Of a DNA stretch of 64,000 nucleotides, positions 8,749-17,105 are shown piece after piece. The notes beneath the pieces are model-generated. The model was not told the origin of the DNA. It saw only the letters and a program-made list of their open reading frames with translations, and did not search any database. A program made the position numbers and the translations under genes. The number at the start of each line of letters is the position of its first letter. Within the stretch, counting starts at the first letter, position 1. The DNA comes from Microvirga antarctica. GTDB taxonomy: Bacteria > Pseudomonadota > Alphaproteobacteria > Rhizobiales > Beijerinckiaceae. The stretch spans positions 163,358 through 227,357 of the forward strand of contig NZ_JAGEMM010000007.1 of assembly GCF_017921815.1 (NCBI RefSeq). The letters are read 5' to 3'.

Positions 8749-10167
8749 ATGAACGGTCTGGAAAACATCATCGATGCAGCCTGCATCGTGACCGACAGCA
8801 ATGGGATGGCACCCTATCTGACCGATTGGCGGGGACGCTACCAGGGCATCGCGCAGGCAGTCGTAAAGCCTCGCACGATAGAAGAGGTGGCGGCCGTCAT
8901 GCGTTGGGCGTCATCGACGGGAACCCCCGTCGTGCCGCAGGGAGGCAACACTGGTTTGTCCGGCGGGGCAACGCCTGACAGATCCGGACGCGCCATTGTT
9001 TTGTCCCTTGAGCGCATGAACAGAATTCGCGCCATCGATCCGGTCGGCAACACACTCGTGGCTGAGGCAGGGTGCATTCTGGCGCATGTTCAGGAGGCTG
9101 CAGTCGAGGCAGGGCGCCTCTTCCCGGTGAGCCTGGGCAGCGAGGGCTCGTGCCAGATCGGCGGGATCGTCGCCACCAATGCAGGTGGGATCAACGTCAT
9201 TCGCTACGGGATGACGCGTGACCTCGTACTGGGCCTCGAATACGTCACCGCCGCCGGAGTGATTGTTCCTGGTCCCCGCCGTCTGCGAAAGGACAATGCG
9301 GGGTTCGACCTGAGACATCTTCTTGTGGGATCGGAAGGAAGTCTCGCCATTCTCACGGCAGCGGCGTTCAGGATCGTGATACCGCCCCCGGCCCGGGTGA
9401 GCGCGCTTTGCGGCATCACCGATCCAACCTCTGCGCTTTCGCTTCTCTCCCATCTTCGCGAGGTCGGCAGCGACGCCATCACCAGTTTCGAACTGATGTG
9501 CGATGGTGAAATGACGCTCATCCGTGAACGGCTGCCCGAGATCGCACAACCGCTCTCCGGCCGTTACCCGTGGTATGTCTTCGTCGAGCTTGGCGGATCG
9601 GTTCAGGAACCGCTTGAAGACCTTATGAGCGACGCACTTTCTCAGGCCATCGACAGCGGCATTGTCCAGGACGCGATCTTGGCACAAAGCGTCGCCCAGG
9701 CGCAGGCGATCTGGCACGTCCGATTTGCCGTCTCAGAGGCCAATCGCCTTGCGGGCTTCTCCGTCTCGCACGACGTCAGTGTCGCAACCGCCGACCTCCC
9801 GGCATTTCTAGCCGCCATATCGGACCGCCTGCCGCGGATTTTTTCCGGCGCTCGTCCATTGTTTGTCGGCCATGTGGGCGACGGCAACATGCACGTCATC
9901 TTGCACTTTCGTCATGACGGGCCGAAGAGTCGGTTGGAGCGTGACGCGCTTGCGTTGCGGGTGAACGATGCGGTCTATGACATCGTGGGCGAATTTCGGG
10001 GGAGCATCTCGGCAGAGCACGGGATCGGCCGCTCAGGGCTGGCAGTCTTTTCGAAGACGGCAAACCCCGAAGAATTACGGCTCATGCAGGGCATCAAACA
10101 GGTTTTCGATCCTGCACATATTCTCAATCCGGGCGCGGTCGTGGACCCTCCCCGCACGCGCGACTAG
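8749..10167 (+). CDS. FAD-binding oxidoreductase, GlcD/D-2-hydroxyacid dehydrogenase family
   Basis: A 472-residue flavoenzyme with a PCMH-type FAD domain (VPQGGNTGLSGGATPD near residue 63, then GGIVATNAGG and GSEGSLAILTAA) and a C-terminal FAD-linked oxidase domain. Metal or substrate-binding histidines typical of the family are visible in GHVGDGNMHV and SAEHGIG near the end. Relatives include glycolate oxidase GlcD, D-lactate dehydrogenase and D-2-hydroxyglutarate dehydrogenase. Family length is normal. Lying in the sugar-acid operon, it probably oxidises a D-2-hydroxy acid made from the imported sugar. It follows the SDR by 3 bases and precedes the epimerase-like gene by 27. Confidence 0.9.
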   Translation: MNGLENIIDAACIVTDSNGMAPYLTDWRGRYQGIAQAVVKPRTIEEVAAVMRWASSTGTPVVPQGGNTGLSGGATPDRSGRAIVLSLERMNRIRAIDPVGNTLVAEAGCILAHVQEAAVEAGRLFPVSLGSEGSCQIGGIVATNAGGINVIRYGMTRDLVLGLEYVTAAGVIVPGPRRLRKDNAGFDLRHLLVGSEGSLAILTAAAFRIVIPPPARVSALCGITDPTSALSLLSHLREVGSDAITSFELMCDGEMTLIRERLPEIAQPLSGRYPWYVFVELGGSVQEPLEDLMSDALSQAIDSGIVQDAILAQSVAQAQAIWHVRFAVSEANRLAGFSVSHDVSVATADLPAFLAAISDRLPRIFSGARPLFVGHVGDGNMHVILHFRHDGPKSRLERDALALRVNDAVYDIVGEFRGSISAEHGIGRSGLAVFSKTANPEELRLMQGIKQVFDPAHILNPGAVVDPPRTRD

Positions 10168-10194
10168 CGCGAAAAACCGAGAGACCCAATTTCT

Positions 10195-11067
10195 ATGATC
10201 ACCTTGGCCAATGACGATCTCACAGTCACTCTCTCGCTTTTCGGCGCGGAACTTCAATCCGTGACCAGTCGAGACGGTCGATCCTGGTTGTGGAGCGGTG
10301 ATCCTGCATTCTGGCCGTCGCGCGCGCCCGTTCTGTTTCCGGTCATCGGGAAGAATCCGCAGGATCGGGTTCTGATCGATGGCGTGCGCTATCCGATGGA
10401 GGGGCATGGCTTCGCTCGCAGCAGCACCTTCGATCTCGTTGAACAGGAGGCCCAGGGTTGCGTGCTTCGCTTGACCGATTCAGAGGAGACGCGACGCTCC
10501 TTCCCGTTCGCATTCGCTCTGGAGCTCGCATTCGCACTCGACGGGCCGACCGTGCTCACGACGGCAAGCATTTCCAATACGGGAAGCGCGCCCATGCCGT
10601 TCTGCTTTGGATTTCATCCCGGGTTTGTCTGGCCTCTGCCAGACTCCGTCGGCCGTGCACACCAGATCCGGTTAGAGGACGGGCTATCGCCTGCTTTTAT
10701 CCGTGCAGACGCGAACGGTCTCATGCTTCCAGAGCTTCACCCATCTCCCTTCCACAACGGCGAACTGGCGCTAGTGCACGATCTCTTCGCAACCGGCGCC
10801 CTTGTTTTCCACGAGGGCGCAGGCAAAGCCCTGTGGTATGGCGCCGTCGACCGTCCTGGTATCCGGGTCGCGTTTGCCGACATGCCACAGCTGGGACTTT
10901 GGACCAAGCCCGGTGCGCCCTTCCTGTGCATTGAGCCGTGGCATGGGCTTCCCGCGCCAGCAGACCGCGCAGAAGGTCTCGCTGAACGGCGAGGCAGCAT
11001 GACCCTCGAGCCCGGCAGGAGCATCAGTCTTGCCATGAGCATGACTTTCGGCGTACCGGCGGAGTGA
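10195..11067 (+). CDS. Aldose 1-epimerase-like (galactose mutarotase fold) protein
   Basis: A 290-residue beta-sandwich protein of the aldose-1-epimerase superfamily. Family-like segments include [11 protein letters not shown] and [12 protein letters not shown] near residues 43-75, [10 protein letters not shown] in the middle and a Glu-containing motif CIEPWHGLP near residue 245 that matches the expected catalytic glutamate region. Such proteins interconvert the anomers of free sugars and often sit in sugar operons, which fits this location. It is probably the last gene of the sugar-acid operon: the next coding start I favour is about 95 bases downstream and belongs to a different enzyme class. 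Confidence 0.85.
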   Translation: MITLANDDLTVTLSLFGAELQSVTSRDGRSWLWSGDPAFWPSRAPVLFPVIGKNPQDRVLIDGVRYPMEGHGFARSSTFDLVEQEAQGCVLRLTDSEETRRSFPFAFALELAFALDGPTVLTTASISNTGSAPMPFCFGFHPGFVWPLPDSVGRAHQIRLEDGLSPAFIRADANGLMLPELHPSPFHNGELALVHDLFATGALVFHEGAGKALWYGAVDRPGIRVAFADMPQLGLWTKPGAPFLCIEPWHGLPAPADRAEGLAERRGSMTLEPGRSISLAMSMTFGVPAE

Positions 11068-11162
11068 GAACGCCCGCGAACCGCCGGCACCCCTCGTCAC
11101 AGCATGGCAGCGTATCCATATCTCCTTCGTCCATGCCACACCGTGTCGGAAAAGAGTTCGCC

Positions 11163-12149
11163 ATGCCCCCGCTTTCGATTCTCGATCTCGCGCCCGTTCC
11201 GCTAGGGTCGACGCCCGGTGGTGCGCTTCGCAACACCCTCGATCTCGCGCAGCATGCGGAACAGTGGGGCTATCGTCGCTTCTGGCTTGCGGAACATCAC
11301 AACATGGTGGGCATCGCCAGCGCCGCGACAGCTGTTGTGATCGGGTACGTGGCAGGCGGCACCCACACCATCCGCGTGGGCTCTGGGGGCATTATGCTTC
11401 CCAACCACGCGCCGATGATTATCGCCGAGCAATTCGGCACGCTGGAATCGCTCTATCCAGGTCGGATCGATCTGGGTCTGGGGCGCGCGCCGGGCACCGA
11501 CCAACAGACCCTTCGTGCCCTTCGCCGCGATGCCTCGAGCGCCGAGGCCTTCCCTCAGGACGTGCTGGAGTTGCAGGCTCTCCTCGGGCCGCTTCAGCCG
11601 GGCCAAGCCGTGCAGGCGGTCCCCGGGACTGGGCTAAACGTCCCCCTTTGGATTCTGGGGTCAAGCCTGTTCGGCGCACAATTGGCTGCGATGCTGGGGC
11701 TTCCCTACTCTTTCGCGTCCCACTTCGCGCCGGCTGCGCTCATGCGGGCATTGGAGGTCTATCGGGCGAACTTCCAGCCCTCAGCGCAACTTGATCGACC
11801 CTACGCGATGGTCGGCGTGAATGTGGTTGCGGCAGAAACCGATGCGGAAGCCCAGCGCCTTTTCACCTCGCCACAGCAGCAGTTTACGAACCTTTTCCGT
11901 GGCACGCGCGGCCAGCTCTTGCCTCCGATCGACGACATCGAATCCTATTGGTCACCGTCGGAGAAGTCGCAGGCGATGAGCATGCTGGCATGCTCCTTCG
12001 TCGGGTCGCCTACCACAATCCGGGGCGATCTGGAGAAGTTCGCGCGGCAAACAGGCGCCGATGAGTTGATGGTCGCGTCGGCCATTTACGATCACGGCGC
12101 GCGGCTGCGATCCTATGAGATTTTAGCCGGGGTTAAGGTCGGCGCGTGA
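11163..12149 (+). CDS. LLM-class flavin-dependent oxidoreductase (luciferase-like)
   Basis: A 328-residue TIM-barrel flavoprotein of the luciferase-like monooxygenase family. Characteristic pieces are [31 protein letters not shown] and [15 protein letters not shown], followed by a region that ends in [11 protein letters not shown]. Members use FMNH2 or a similar flavin with oxygen on diverse substrates. I chose the ATG at 11163 (GGAAAAGAG upstream, and [12 protein letters not shown] is the usual N-terminal strand of this subgroup). An upstream in-frame ATG at 11064 overlaps the previous gene and adds a low-complexity leader. Its connection to the sugar-acid operon is unclear. Confidence 0.85.
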   Translation: MPPLSILDLAPVPLGSTPGGALRNTLDLAQHAEQWGYRRFWLAEHHNMVGIASAATAVVIGYVAGGTHTIRVGSGGIMLPNHAPMIIAEQFGTLESLYPGRIDLGLGRAPGTDQQTLRALRRDASSAEAFPQDVLELQALLGPLQPGQAVQAVPGTGLNVPLWILGSSLFGAQLAAMLGLPYSFASHFAPAALMRALEVYRANFQPSAQLDRPYAMVGVNVVAAETDAEAQRLFTSPQQQFTNLFRGTRGQLLPPIDDIESYWSPSEKSQAMSMLACSFVGSPTTIRGDLEKFARQTGADELMVASAIYDHGARLRSYEILAGVKVGA

Positions 12150-12228
12150 CAGTTGCGCGTGTCATCTAGGTGCTATTCGCTGGCGGCGCGGGGCTGGCGC
12201 GGCGAGCCATGGTCGGCTATCACGCCTG

Positions 12229-12483
12229 ATGACCATTCGCACCACATACCTCGTTCAAACATTCGAGATCCACCGCAAGCGCCTCGTGCCGACAATCCGC
12301 ACGGCCGTGAAGACTGAACAACAAGCCGAGCGGATGGCGCAAAGCGCCGCAGAGCGGAAAAGCGGTGCTGCGGCAATTGAAATTTCTGCAGACGATGAGA
12401 CTGGGGAGGTGAGCCACATCAGGATCATTTCGACCTTCGGTGAGGTTCCCGAGGATTTCGCCGAACTCCTGCAAAACGCTTAA
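12229..12483 (+). CDS. Small conserved-looking hypothetical protein
   Basis: An 84-residue acidic/basic mixed soluble protein with no membrane segment or signal. It starts with a beta-rich stretch (TTYLVQTFEIH), has a helix rich in Ala, Gln and Glu (KTEQQAERMAQSAAERK), then a second beta-helix unit (HIRIISTFGEVPEDFAELL). The composition and codon use look real rather than random, but the start has no clear Shine-Dalgarno sequence. I do not recognise the family and assign no function. Confidence 0.6.
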   Translation: MTIRTTYLVQTFEIHRKRLVPTIRTAVKTEQQAERMAQSAAERKSGAAAIEISADDETGEVSHIRIISTFGEVPEDFAELLQNA

Positions 12484-12888
12484 GTTTTTCGGAGAGCATC
12501 TTGAGACGTCACTCCGAGCGGAGGAAGTTCCAAATCACCCGTCGAAGAGCCTTGAAGGTTTCAGGTCTACCGCCGGATTGGCATACCCACGAGAGTGATG
12601 TTTGGCTTGGCTGATGCTGATGGGCGGTGCCCCAGATTCATGACCGCCGACAGCTTTGGTTCGATGTGAGTTCTGAGGCCCCGACAAGAGCCCCGCCCGC
12701 AGGGTTCTCTCTGGGGCGTTGTACCAGGATCGACTATATGATCTGCGGACTGGTTGATCCCTAACCGATCGCCAAATACTTGGGTTACCCTGGCTGAGAG
12801 TCTCGCCTGATCGTCGGGCCTGTCTTGGGTCGTAAGTCGGTCATGAGGTTCGCGTTGGTTTCTCGATAGCGCCTTCATCAGGAAGGCG
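12484..12888. other. Intergenic stretch without a recognisable gene
   Basis: About 400 bases separate the small + strand gene from the convergent stress gene. Reading frames here are short or of arbitrary composition, without recognisable motifs or good ribosome sites. A short perfect inverted repeat (CGCCTTC, 5 bases, GAAGGCG) lies at 12870-12888, just before the terminator. I see no transposase motif. Confidence 0.4.
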
Positions 12889-12924
12889 AAAAACAGAGGG
12901 CGGCAGATAGAGATCCGCCCCCTG
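12889..12924 (-). terminator. Rho-independent terminator of the stress gene pair
   Basis: Read on the minus strand, CAGGGGGCGG, an 11-base loop and CCGCCCTCTG form a 10-bp stem with one G-T pair, followed by five Ts. It lies 12 bases past the stop of the 12936-13541 gene. A T-rich run on the other side (12924-12930) may let it work weakly in the + direction too. Confidence 0.75.
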
Positions 12925-12935
12925 TTTGTTTCGTC

Positions 12936-13541
12936 TTAGAGGCCCGAATAGCGGCCGCGCTCGCGGACAACCTCGTCCGGGGTGTAGGCAGGCGCCTCAG
13001 CGTCAAAGCGCGTCCAGCCGCTCTGGCGATAAACCTCGCCACGCGCAGCAACATCGACGGACTTGTGACGCTCCAGGATCGCGCGGGCTTCGGTTGCGCG
13101 AGCGTCTTCAACCTTTGCGGTCACAAGCGTACCACCGCGGCGCACGCCTTCGGCATACACATGGGCATCGTGCTCAGGCACGCCGGCTTCCGTGAGGGCC
13201 CCAACAATGCCGCCTGCAGCACCGCCGACAGCCGCGCCGGCGACCGCGCCAAGAGCCGTCGCAGCCAGCCATCCTGCAGCCACGACAGGCCCGACGCCCG
13301 GAATGGCCATGATGCCAAGCCCCGTCAGGAGGCCGCCTACGCCACCCACTGCCGCACCAATTCCTGCGCCCTTGCCGGCGTCCTCGGCGGCTTCGGAGTC
13401 ATGATGCTTATCATGCCAGCTGTCGGAATTATTCGCCACGATGCTGATATGGGAGTGTGCCACACCGGCGGCTTCGAGCGCGTTCACGGCAGACTTTGCT
13501 GCGTCATAGGTGTCGTAGAGAGCAGATACGGTCGTTGTCAT
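12936..13541 (-). CDS. General stress protein 17M-like (YflT domain) protein
   Basis: A 201-residue protein. The N-terminal 60 residues (TTVSALYDTYDAAKSAVNAL, then HISIVANN) resemble the YflT/general stress protein 17M domain. A long glycine-alanine-rich hydrophobic middle (GAGIGAAVGGVGGLLTGL to AGGIVGALTEAG) may be membrane-embedded or assembly-forming. The C-terminus has VYAEGVRRGGTLVTAKV and ends near RERGRYSGL. I chose the ATG at 13541 since GAGGAA lies 7 bases upstream; the in-frame extension to 13577 lacks support. It is 37 bases downstream of the small secreted protein gene and probably shares its EcfG-type promoter. Function is inferred as envelope or osmotic stress protection; the mechanism is unknown. 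Confidence 0.85.
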   Translation of the reverse strand: MTTTVSALYDTYDAAKSAVNALEAAGVAHSHISIVANNSDSWHDKHHDSEAAEDAGKGAGIGAAVGGVGGLLTGLGIMAIPGVGPVVAAGWLAATALGAVAGAAVGGAAGGIVGALTEAGVPEHDAHVYAEGVRRGGTLVTAKVEDARATEARAILERHKSVDVAARGEVYRQSGWTRFDAEAPAYTPDEVVRERGRYSGL

Positions 13542-13578
13542 CGTTGTTTCCTCGAAAAATACTGGATCGGAGAGCACA

Positions 13579-13896
13579 TCACTTCGGAAAGACGTTGCCC
13601 TGATAGTCGAGGCTCACGTCATGAGACGTTCCCGCCTTCGAGGCCTTGCCGCGCCAGATGCCGTCCTTGTCCTTTGTCAGAGCCGAAACACTGGTGAACC
13701 CTGCCGCCTCGAGACGCGTCTTCGCCTGAGCTTCCGTGAAGCTGTTTGCACCAGCAGCCGGCGTTCCGGTGGCGTTCGTGCTAGGCGTAGCGACGGCAGG
13801 CATCGCGGGATTGGGATTTGCCGGGGCGGGTGCCTGTGCAAAGGCAGCGCCAGCCGTCATGGCAAGGGCAGCTGCTGCGGCGAGGAATTGCTTCAT
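13579..13896 (-). CDS. Small secreted stress-associated protein (PepSY-like C-terminus)
   Basis: A 105-residue exported protein. A Sec signal peptide (MKQFLAAAAALAMTAGAAFA) is followed by a Pro/Ala/Asn linker and a C-terminal domain of about 55 residues (SFTEAQAKTRLEAAGFTSVSAL, then GIWRGKA and VSLDYQGNVF). The pattern of helix, then strand pair with a Trp-Arg-Gly turn, recalls PepSY-type small periplasmic domains. The start at 13896 is set by GGAG 8 bases upstream and by the signal peptide. A clean EcfG-type promoter ends 34 bases before the ATG, so this protein and the YflT-like gene downstream are probably general-stress genes. Confidence 0.82.
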   Translation of the reverse strand: MKQFLAAAAALAMTAGAAFAQAPAPANPNPAMPAVATPSTNATGTPAAGANSFTEAQAKTRLEAAGFTSVSALTKDKDGIWRGKASKAGTSHDVSLDYQGNVFPK

Positions 13897-13930
13897 TTCG
13901 GTGCTCCGTGATCGGTTAGTGAGCACCGAG

Positions 13931-13955
13931 AACGGATTGTGCGGAAGTTCGTTCC
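13931..13955 (-). promoter_or_regulatory. EcfG-type general stress promoter (GGAAC N16 CGTT)
   Basis: On the minus strand GGAAC (13951-13955) and CGTT (13931-13934) are separated by exactly 16 bases, the known consensus of the alphaproteobacterial general-stress sigma factor EcfG. The -10 element ends 34 bases before the ATG at 13896, leaving a normal leader of roughly 25-30 bases. It would drive the secreted protein gene and the YflT-like gene. No other such match was noticed upstream of the neighbouring genes I examined. Confidence 0.75.
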
Positions 13956-14132
13956 TGCAAATCACGATTTCAGCCTGTGGCGGGACTGAGACGAACCGTG
14001 CAATTGGAAGACTGTAAAAAAAAATCGACCGCACGACGATCGTCGTCGGGCTTCGTCTGTTTCGCGTCGACATACGGCAGCTGTCAGCGCTCGAATGCCT
14101 TTAGGTAGCGGGCCAGCAGATCGATCCTGCGA

Positions 14133-14432
14133 TCATGGCTTCGATGCGTTCACTTGGACGATGCGTCGTTTGCGATGTTCGACGACCACCGGTCGCGCGC
14201 CGCGAGTTGCAATGGGGTTGGGCACACTTCGCGCGGGCGGCAGGCGAGATAGCTTCAGCACCTCCCGCCGAACAAGTTCGGGCGACATCCCCATCAATTG
14301 GGACGCGATTTCGACCTGAGCGTCAATTTCCTCGGTCAGACATTGTGCGGCTGTAATAGCCTCGTGCAGGTCTGGCGGATCGACCCGGGTCCGCCGGCGT
14401 TTCCAAGCGTCCGGTATCTTTTTCTCAGTCAT
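14133..14432 (-). CDS. Hypothetical basic protein
   Basis: A 99-residue very basic soluble protein, with no signal or membrane segment. It begins MTEKKIPDAWKRRRTR, has a helical middle (LHEAITAAQCLTEEIDAQVEIASQLMGMSPELVRREVL) and an Arg-rich tail (RPVVVEHRKRRIV). The helical segment with SPELVRREV could bind DNA or a partner, but I do not recognise the family. The start at 14432 has AGGAG 8 bases upstream; an in-frame codon at 14489 adds 19 residues without support. Overlapping inverted repeats lie 36 bases upstream of the ATG. Confidence 0.65.
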   Translation of the reverse strand: MTEKKIPDAWKRRRTRVDPPDLHEAITAAQCLTEEIDAQVEIASQLMGMSPELVRREVLKLSRLPPARSVPNPIATRGARPVVVEHRKRRIVQVNASKP

Positions 14433-14467
14433 CGTCAAACTCCTGCTGCGACAATAACGCCTTCCTG

Positions 14468-14489
14468 GCACAAATTGTGCACTGCACAA
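14468..14489 (-). promoter_or_regulatory. Overlapping inverted repeats GCACAA-A-TTGTGC-ACT-GCACAA
   Basis: Three alternating copies of GCACAA/TTGTGC lie within 22 bases: a perfect 6-1-6 palindrome (14468-14480) and a perfect 6-3-6 repeat (14475-14489) sharing the middle arm. They lie 36 bases before the start of the 99-residue protein, where an operator would be expected. The regulator is unknown. In the rest of the 345-base gap up to 14777 I see no gene. Confidence 0.5.
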
Positions 14490-14777
14490 AACGTCGCAGA
14501 TGCGTTTCCAACAGGATTTCGCCTGGGGATGGGCCGCTGGAGCGGCGAATTCGGCCGACGCGACCAGCCGCCCCGGTAACAGTCGTAACTTTTATCCAGA
14601 CCGGCGTCCCAGCGTAACCGACGGTTCCCTTCGAGCCTCGCCGGGCTCCATAGCCCGGGAATGTGAATACTCACCCGGGAGCGGCATCGGACGACCGGAG
14701 TGAACGACTGAACAAAATCTTCAGCGTGATGCGACCAAATACGGCCTCGCGGTGTTGATAGGCCGAAAGGGACCTTC

Positions 14778-15164
14778 ATGACCGAGATTGGCGACAGCCC
14801 CCGCATTGTTCTGGTCGTGGAAGACGACGCTTTGGTACGCTATAGCGTCGTGGAACTGATCGAGGCTGAAGGCTTCGAGGTCCTGGAGGCGAGAGACGCA
14901 GATGACGCTCTATCGCTGCTTGAGGAATGTAGCGAAGATGTTGCTGTCCTGTTTACCGACATCAACATGCCTGGTTCGATGGACGGACGCGATCTCATGC
15001 GTGTGGTCGCGGATCGGTGGCCGCACATCATTCCCTTCATGACGTCGGGCCGCGCCTATGTGTCCGACAGTACGATTCCAAGTCCCGGCCGATTCTTCAT
15101 CAAGCCCTACCAGGTGACCGAGATTGCCGCCGCCTTTCGTGCCGTCTCACGCCGCACCGGCTGA
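14778..15164 (+). CDS. Stand-alone response-regulator receiver (CheY-like)
   Basis: A 128-residue single receiver domain with no output domain. The acidic pocket is VVEDDALV, the phosphorylated Asp is in FTDINMPGSMDG (about residue 59), the conserved Ser of the switch is in MTSGRA and the conserved Lys is in FIKPYQ. Such single-domain regulators pass signals by protein contact, for example in phosphorelays or the general stress pathway of alphaproteobacteria. No histidine kinase is adjacent. It lies between the basic hypothetical protein and a convergent ABC exporter. Receiver identity is firm; partner unknown. Confidence 0.92.
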   Translation: MTEIGDSPRIVLVVEDDALVRYSVVELIEAEGFEVLEARDADDALSLLEECSEDVAVLFTDINMPGSMDGRDLMRVVADRWPHIIPFMTSGRAYVSDSTIPSPGRFFIKPYQVTEIAAAFRAVSRRTG

Positions 15165-15212
15165 GGATGAACGCATTTCGATCATGAAATCTCTCTGGTG
15201 ACGGCTAGTTGT

Positions 15213-16943
15213 TCAACTCAGGAAGCTTGACTGAGCCGCGTTCAGTCGCTGGTAGAGCCCCGGTTGTGCGAGGAGAGCGCCATGCAGGCCCTCTTGAACC
15301 ACGCGGCCCCCCTCCACCACGACGATGCGGTCAGCGTTTCTGATGGTAGCCAGACGATGGGCAATGACGAGGGTGGTGCGGCCCTTGGACAAGTCGGCGA
15401 GGGCCTGCTGAATTGCCCGTTCGGTTTCCGAATCAAGGGCGGATGTCGCCTCGTCCAAAATCAAGATCGGAGGATTTTTCAGGAAGATGCGTGCAATTGA
15501 CAGACGCTGCTTCTGACCGCCGGATAACTTGACACCCCGCTCGCCAACCACTGTTTCGATCCCACTCGGCATCGCGGCGATCACGTCGCCCAGTCGAGCC
15601 TTTCGCGCGGCCTCGAATATCTCGCCATCTGTGGCGTCTAGGTCGCCATAGGCGATGTTGTCCCGGATCGTGCCTGCGAAGAGGAACACGTCCTGCTGCA
15701 CGATGCCGATCTGGCCTCGAAGGGACTGAAGAGTCATCTCTCGAATATCAAGTCCGTCGATCGTGATGGAGCCACGTGAGACATCGTAGAACCGCGGAAG
15801 CAACGAGCATATCGTCGTCTTGCCGGCACCCGAGGGGCCCACGAACGCGATTGTCTCCCCGGGCCGTATCGAGAGGTCGAGACCGTGTAGAATATCTCGA
15901 TCTGACGCATAGCCGAAATGAACGTCCTGATAGCGGATACTGCCCTTTAGCGCTGGTGCATCACGCGCATCCGGCCGGTTCGCGATGTCGGGCCGCATAT
16001 CGAGGAAAGCCGTGTATCGCTTAAAGCCCGCGATCCCTTTCGGATAGGTCTCGATGACAGAATTGATCTTCTCGATCGGTCGAAAAAAGACACCGACGAG
16101 CAGCAGGAAACCGACGAAACCGCCGGTGCTCAGATTTCCCTTCAAAACCATGTAGCTTCCGGCCACCATGACCACCATCTGGGTCAGCCTCATGCTGAGA
16201 TAGCTCAAGGATGTGGAGGCCGCCATGATCCGATAGGCCTCAAGCTTCGTGTTGCGATAGCTCTGGTTATCGATGGCGAAAAGCCGTCGTTCGTGAGCCT
16301 CATTGGCAAAGGCTTGAACGACGCGGATTCCGCCAACATTTTCCTCAATGCGCGCATTGAAGCTCCCAATGCGACCGTAAAGCGCGTGCCAGTTTCGTGT
16401 CATTCGTCCGCCGAACCGCGTGGTGAGCCACGCCGTGAGTGGCACCACGACGGCCGTGATGATAGCCAGTTGGACATTCACGTTGAACATGAGCGCAAAC
16501 GCACCGATCAACGTCATGACGGCGATGACGACGTCTTCCGGCCCGTGATGTGCGACCTCACCGATTTCCTCGAGATCCTTGGTCAGGCGCGCTACGAGAT
16601 GCCCCGTCTTCTGATTGTCGAAAAATCCGAAGGAGAGTTTCTGAAGGTGATCAAACGCCTTGCGGCGCATCTCCGTCTCGATGTTGATGCCCAACATATG
16701 GCCCCAGTAGGTCACGATCGCCATCAGCCCCGCATTCAGAATGTAGACCACCAGCAAGGCAGCTGACGCGATTGCAACGAGACCCCACTCGCCGGTCGGC
16801 AGCAGCCTGTCGATGAACACCTTCACGGCGATGGGAAAGCCCAGTTCAAGCAAGCCCGACGTCACCGCGCACGAGAAATCGAGAAGGAAAAGGCGGCGGT
16901 GGGGGCGATAATACGCAAAAAATCGCCTGAGCACGGGAAGCAT
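15213..16943 (-). CDS. ABC exporter, fused permease and ATPase (MsbA/LmrA-like)
   Basis: A 576-residue half-transporter. The N-terminal type I exporter membrane domain has about six hydrophobic segments over residues 15-310. The C-terminal ATPase has Walker A GPSGAGKTT, the signature LSGGQKQRLSIARI, Walker B ILILDEATSALD and the switch His in VIAHRLATI. It should act as a homodimer exporting lipid, peptide or drug-like substrates; the substrate is unknown. The start at 16943 (MLPVLRRFFAYYRPH) begins directly at the usual N-terminal elbow; in-frame codons at 16982 and 17000 are possible but add an unlikely Cys/Arg leader. It lies downstream of tonB on the same strand but 162 bases away. Confidence 0.9.
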   Translation of the reverse strand: MLPVLRRFFAYYRPHRRLFLLDFSCAVTSGLLELGFPIAVKVFIDRLLPTGEWGLVAIASAALLVVYILNAGLMAIVTYWGHMLGINIETEMRRKAFDHLQKLSFGFFDNQKTGHLVARLTKDLEEIGEVAHHGPEDVVIAVMTLIGAFALMFNVNVQLAIITAVVVPLTAWLTTRFGGRMTRNWHALYGRIGSFNARIEENVGGIRVVQAFANEAHERRLFAIDNQSYRNTKLEAYRIMAASTSLSYLSMRLTQMVVMVAGSYMVLKGNLSTGGFVGFLLLVGVFFRPIEKINSVIETYPKGIAGFKRYTAFLDMRPDIANRPDARDAPALKGSIRYQDVHFGYASDRDILHGLDLSIRPGETIAFVGPSGAGKTTICSLLPRFYDVSRGSITIDGLDIREMTLQSLRGQIGIVQQDVFLFAGTIRDNIAYGDLDATDGEIFEAARKARLGDVIAAMPSGIETVVGERGVKLSGGQKQRLSIARIFLKNPPILILDEATSALDSETERAIQQALADLSKGRTTLVIAHRLATIRNADRIVVVEGGRVVQEGLHGALLAQPGLYQRLNAAQSSFLS

Positions 16944-17105
16944 GAGAACCTGACCTATGGGACGAACGCCAGCAGAACACATAGAAGTCCGGCTCTGCAC
17001 AGCAGGAATCTAGCGCAGTCCGGTCACTCCCGGAAGCCGGCTCGGGCGTGCCGCGGCATGCCGGCGAATGCTGGCCGATCGGCGCCGATGGGATGGCGCT
17101 CCCCG

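Noticed and set aside
12567..12878. A 103-codon minus-strand frame in the 12.5-12.9 kb gap
   Set aside because: No ribosome site, no recognisable family and atypical composition; kept as intergenic.
14466..14481. Sigma-54-like TGGCAC-N7-TGCA on the + strand
   Set aside because: The -12 element fits only partly (TGTGC), it overlaps the GCACAA repeats, and the nearest + strand gene is 300 bases away.
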